Source: Astrocystis sublimbata (taxonomy: Eukaryota > Ascomycota > Sordariomycetes > Xylariales > Xylariaceae). Taken from it: DNA of 64,000 bases. The notes beneath the pieces were generated by a model that made no database searches, was not told the origin of the DNA, and was given only the letters and a program-made list of their open reading frames with translations. The stretch spans positions 310,001 to 374,000 of the forward strand of contig JAJNNY010000032.1 of NCBI GenBank assembly GCA_022453515.1, written 5' to 3'. The translations under genes were made by a program, and so were the position numbers. Shown here piece after piece: positions 60,239 to 64,000 of the stretch. Each line of letters starts with the position of its first letter. Position 1 is the stretch's first letter.

Positions 60239-62529
60239 CTCATGTGAAGCATTCAAGACTCGTGGATCTCATCTCTCCCAGAGTTGTATGCTTGGCCCCC
60301 TTGGCCCCTTGGACTGGCTCTGGCTCACTTTCCCATCGACACTAGGGCGGACGCGAACAGGAGCCCACCGCGCCCACCACGGCCACAGCGACCCCAGAGA
60401 ACTACCCCTCACGTTGTCAGAGGCCATAGTCGAATTCCGATAGAGACTATGTGGGTATGTGGGATGCTGGAGTCAGCTAACGAGGGGTGACGATCACCAT
60501 GGGTATGGGGTGGTTTGGGGATGCCCACATCGCGTGGTTCGCCCCGCTACCGCGGACACTCCTGCCACTAGCAGCGCAAGGGGGGGCAGACTAAGCGCTC
60601 GTCGACGGACCATGAGCGAGCCAGCATGACGGCGGTTGCAGCTGGGAAAGCGTGGGCACCGTCCAGACGGCCATGTTCTGTTGCACCGCGTCCTGCATGA
60701 CGGATGGCAGTTCTGAGCATCCCGCCTTTCCAACTTTTTTTTTTCTTTTCTGTCTTGGGGTCGGGACCCTGGATGCCCAGGACAGCATGGGTGGTGATGA
60801 TGCGCCGCTAGAAACAATTCGGGATGCAGGCTGTAACCAGTGGTGTCTGTGCTTGTCGGCATGTTATGACAGCAGTCAAAGCAACGCCATGCGATGCCAT
60901 GCAATGCGCTATCTAGGTGCTGCGCACTACCTCTGCCGTGACGTAGTGTCTCCTGTTTGGCTGCGACGGAGGTGGGCGAAGGCAGGTACCACCACACCAG
61001 AGAGCGGAACCTCCAGAAGTAGAGGGTACGGGCCTCGCAGCGTGAGGTTGGGTGATGGTCTACGTAGTGTCGACCCACCCGAGCCACCTTGCTGCAACTG
61101 CTGCTTTCCAGTGGCTTAGCCCCCCGAGTCCCGCTTTGGGGGTGCCTGAATCTCCCCCGTTGGTCCCTGTGTTCATTCCCTGTGCCCCGGGAGCCTCTCC
61201 CCTAACTGGCTCGACTGGTTTCGCTGGTGACGGACGACTGGGATGGGGAGATGGATGGTTACTAAGTTTCGAGGTTACTGCTAGCACCTGCTGGTAGCCC
61301 TGACACCGCGTGGCCCATTCCAAGGCTCAATGTTGTGAGCTTCCAATAACACATGCTCTAACTCATAGTCTCTCTCTCTATCTACCTACTACCCAACCCT
61401 TGGATCCATGGATCCCATTCTCTAACCCATCCATCCATGCCAGCTACCTCCAACCCTTGCTCTGGCCCATGCTCTAGCCCATAACTCTAATCCATACTCT
61501 ACCAGCAAATTCATAGGTGCTCTAAGCCATATCCTAATCTCATCCGTCACACGTGCCCTCTTGCATGCAAGCCACCTGCATCTGTCGTTTCGTCTGCGCC
61601 CTCGGCAGAACGGAAGCCACAGACGCTCCAGAAAATCTAGAACTAAAGCAGACAAATACGCTGGAGCTGGCTCATAGTCGTCTGCGCTTATTCTCAGCGT
61701 GTAAGACTGCCCCTCGTGCCCGTGGTTGGCCACCTGCGCTACCGTCGACTACAGTAAGTCTAGGCGCATCTCTCGAATCCACAACGCTGGGAGCGCAGCC
61801 CAGAGATCGCCAACCAAACCCTTTCGCGCCAGCTAGCCAAGCATACCAGAAACGAGCCTTTTGGTCTGACATCGTGGATGTCAGAGACTATTTCGTACTA
61901 TCCCGCACTATCTCAAACTAACCATGCCTATGGGAACGCTACGCCGCGCCCTAGCCCCCGACCCCTCTATGTTGGCCCCCCGGAGACCCCCCCTTCCCGC
62001 GGACAAGCTGGGGTTGCTGGGGTTGCTGGGGTCTGCTATGGTGCTTGATCCCCTCACCACCCCTCCACTACCCTCCACTACGGCGCCACCCCACGTTGCT
62101 TCGAGCTGCTTGATCTCGGTGCAAGGGATTCATCCGTTGCTCTGATTGGTCCTCGCAGCCGGCCTGGGGTCGTGTTTGACTAGGAGCAACGGAAGGAGCC
62201 CCCTTCCCCAACTTTCTCCAACATCCCCGCGAATGTGACGATAGCCTCATTTCAAATTCTGGGGTACGGGACCAGCCCTCAGCCATTATTGGAACTGTGA
62301 TTGATTGATTATTTACATAGTGTCATTAGTGTGGTCTCTGTTTGAGTTTTTGTGTCCGTCTAAGGTTGATTCATATGCACAGCCCTTCCCTAGCCCGATC
62401 TTAGTTTTTTCCCCTGCTTCCCCTCAGCCCCTGCGACTGACTGACAGGCCGGGATGCCCTTTCTTCATTCCGCTAATCCGTGATGCTTATTGTTGAATTC
62501 GATGATCGCTTTTGCTTCCCCTGCCTACT
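60239..62529. other. Intergenic region between ADH1 promoter and ABC transporter
   Basis: Upstream region of ADH1 and 3' flank of the ABC gene. The minus-strand frame 60494-61087 (197 codons) has His/Arg/Cys-rich shadow-like composition and no domain. The segment 61,330-61,560 has an imperfect repeat of CTCTAA/CCCAT-like units. No gene is supported. Confidence 0.5.
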
Positions 62530-64000
62530 CTAACCATCCAGGGTCTGATGCAGGACGTTCACTCGATAGCTTTCGCTGCGCACCATCAGCTCCTCGTGTG
62601 AGCCTTTGTCGACGCACTGCCCGTCTTCGATCATGAAAATCACGTCGGCGCGCCGGATCGTGTGAAGGCGATGCGCAATCGCCACAACAGTAATACCCCG
62701 CGTCGCCTTCTCCAACCCGTCTTGTAGCAGTCTCTCGGATTCGGCGTCCAGCGCGCTCGTCGACTCGTCGAGGAGCAGCAGTCGCGGTTTCCGTACGAGC
62801 GCTCGAGCGATGGAGAGGCGCTGTCGCTGACCTCCGGAGAGCTGTCCGCCGTTGTTTCCACATTGGGTGTTGTATCCGTCTGGCAGCGCTGCGATTGTGT
62901 TGTGTATGTTCGCCAACTTGCAAGCCTCCTCGATATCAGCGTCCGATGGCTCAACGCCCGGCCGCGCTCCGAGTGCTACGTTAAAGCGGATTGTGCCATC
63001 AAAGAGCACACTATCTTGTGGCACAAGTCCGATCTCGTCTCGGAATATGGGTTCTCTCTTCGAGCTGATGTCGAAACCTCCAACCTCGATGGTGCCAGAC
63101 TCGACGCTGTACATGCGCTCCAGTAACGATATGACGGTGGACTTGCCAGCACCACTGGGTCCGACCAGGGCGCAAAATTGGCCCGGTGACACATCAAGAT
63201 CGAGTCCCTTCAGAACTTGACGGTTAGGTCGCGCAGGGTAAGAGAATTTGACTTGTCTGAATTTGACTGCAAGTCCTGAGCCTGACGCTGTTGTTGGTGT
63301 CTTCGACTCCACCATGGCCTCTGCGTCGTTTAACTTGCCTGTATAACCTGATGATCCAAGGTCGATCAGAGCGCAGATGCGCCCTGCCGCTTTGACCGCT
63401 CGGGTGATCTCAGGGGCGAGGGTGAAGAACTGGCCCCAGAGCTGAGCGCTCACCAGAAGTGAAATGAGGACGATGAAGAACTGCGCTTGTGTGTACAGTC
63501 CTGACACGATCTGCTTCGAGCCCCACCAATAGATGAGTGCGTAGAGGAGGTTAGAGATGCTCATGGACAATGCCAGGAAGATGTTGGACCAGACGATAGA
63601 GCGAGTCACCTCCTTGCGAGGCGCTGCAATGGAGCGCTGGTAGGTTCCCATGATCTCCTGCTCCAAGGAAAGAGCGGCGACGGTCTTGATAGAGTTGACA
63701 GCCTCGACAGAGATCCCAACCGATTTCTCAAACGCTTTCCCGTGCTTCTCGTCGAATCGAGCGACAATCCACAATTTCATGAACCCAGAGCCAAGCATCA
63801 AAGGCACGATAGCGAGTCCCACAACCGCGATCTTCCACGCGATAATGTGCGAGAGAATGATGGCGCCGATGAAATTGACGGACACAGAAAACAAAGTCCC
63901 GACGATGGATCCTGTCAAGCTTCCAATGGCCGCTGTATCGCTTGTGATAAATGAGAGTAATGACGACGGTGTTCGGTTTTTGGATTGATGCCATTGAAGG
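62530..64000 (-). CDS. ABCB-type ABC transporter, C-terminal part (partial, runs off window)
   Basis: The frame is open from the window's right edge to TAG at 62530, giving about 490 residues of the C-terminal end; the start lies outside. It begins in a transmembrane domain (SSLLSFITSDTAAIGSLTGSIVGT, then LSHIIAWKIAVVGLAIVPLM) and has the helix-coupling region SVEAVNSIKTVAALSLEQEIM. The second nucleotide-binding domain is complete: Walker A GPSGAGKST, Q-loop LVPQDSVLF, signature LSGGQRQR, Walker B LLLLDESTSALD and H-loop IAHRLHT. This matches the C-terminal half of full-length MDR/Ste6-type exporters, which move lipophilic compounds or peptides across the plasma membrane. A half-transporter is also possible, since the N-terminus is missing. 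No intron is visible in this part. Confidence 0.93.
   Translation of the reverse strand, partial: LQWHQSKNRTPSSLLSFITSDTAAIGSLTGSIVGTLFSVSVNFIGAIILSHIIAWKIAVVGLAIVPLMLGSGFMKLWIVARFDEKHGKAFEKSVGISVEAVNSIKTVAALSLEQEIMGTYQRSIAAPRKEVTRSIVWSNIFLALSMSISNLLYALIYWWGSKQIVSGLYTQAQFFIVLISLLVSAQLWGQFFTLAPEITRAVKAAGRICALIDLGSSGYTGKLNDAEAMVESKTPTTASGSGLAVKFRQVKFSYPARPNRQVLKGLDLDVSPGQFCALVGPSGAGKSTVISLLERMYSVESGTIEVGGFDISSKREPIFRDEIGLVPQDSVLFDGTIRFNVALGARPGVEPSDADIEEACKLANIHNTIAALPDGYNTQCGNNGGQLSGGQRQRLSIARALVRKPRLLLLDESTSALDAESERLLQDGLEKATRGITVVAIAHRLHTIRRADVIFMIEDGQCVDKGSHEELMVRSESYRVNVLHQTLDG

Noticed and set aside
60494..61087. 197-codon minus-strand frame
   Set aside because: No domain, odd His/Arg/Cys-rich composition, no splice partners; treated as chance.
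1..64000. CRISPR arrays, bacterial operons, or a secondary-metabolite cluster
   Set aside because: No spaced identical repeats were seen, genes are intron-bearing and widely spaced, and no PKS, NRPS or terpene synthase is present.

Overview
The window looks like nuclear chromosomal DNA of a filamentous ascomycete (Pezizomycotina; a sordariomycete-like fungus is my guess, not established). Most multi-exon genes have short introns of 50-145 nt with GT-AG ends and CTAAC/CTGAC branch sites, and intergenic spaces are long. The protein families are typical of these fungi: LEU2, Med10, an AmdX-type C2H2 regulator, a fungal protoglobin, an ArAE/DUF2421 membrane protein, ADH1 and an ABCB transporter. 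I saw no bacterial operon structure, CRISPR array, tRNA or rRNA.

Left part (1-24.2 kb): a TauD-family dioxygenase (+, 1186-2389); Mediator subunit Med10 (+, 4005-4662) converging on 3-isopropylmalate dehydrogenase LEU2 (-, 5113-6511); a 785-aa PHD-finger protein (-, 7699-10267); a GNAT acetyltransferase (+, 14161-14658); a protoglobin-domain protein with a damaged-looking splice junction (+, 15794-17035); a small secreted protein (+, 18286-19202); a PaiB-like FMN-binding protein (-, 19442-20209); and a ten-exon secreted S28 peptidase (+, 21957-24177).

Middle (24.2-36.1 kb): a gene-poor stretch. It holds one intact cysteine-rich ORF (25435-25929) and two weak coding relics on the minus strand (about 30.27-31.2 kb and 33.86-34.15 kb, the latter DM9-like). 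Palindromic TACCTAGGTA motifs occur here and in other intergenic regions.

Right part (36.1-64 kb): an AmdX/Adr1-type zinc-finger transcription factor (+, 36119-40332) with a long pyrimidine-rich leader; a four-exon ArAE-type membrane protein (-, 42070-45885); a divergent pair made of a DUF2235 alpha/beta hydrolase (-, 47170-48733) and a protein kinase with C-terminal ankyrin repeats (+, 49469-51679); a long C/T-rich tract (52.44-53.83 kb) followed by an unresolved candidate transcription unit (53.85-56.49 kb); ADH1 (-, 58907-60104); and the 3' part of an ABCB-type transporter that runs off the right edge (-, 62530->64000).

The genes do not form one pathway. LEU2 (leucine synthesis), ADH1 (fermentation), TauD (possible sulfonate-sulfur use) and the AmdX-type regulator are metabolic or regulatory genes. 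Med10 and the PHD protein act in transcription or chromatin. The most unusual local arrangement is the DUF2235 hydrolase with its divergent kinase-ankyrin neighbour. All splice sites were placed by eye from reading frame, consensus sites and family alignment; no transcript or database search was available.
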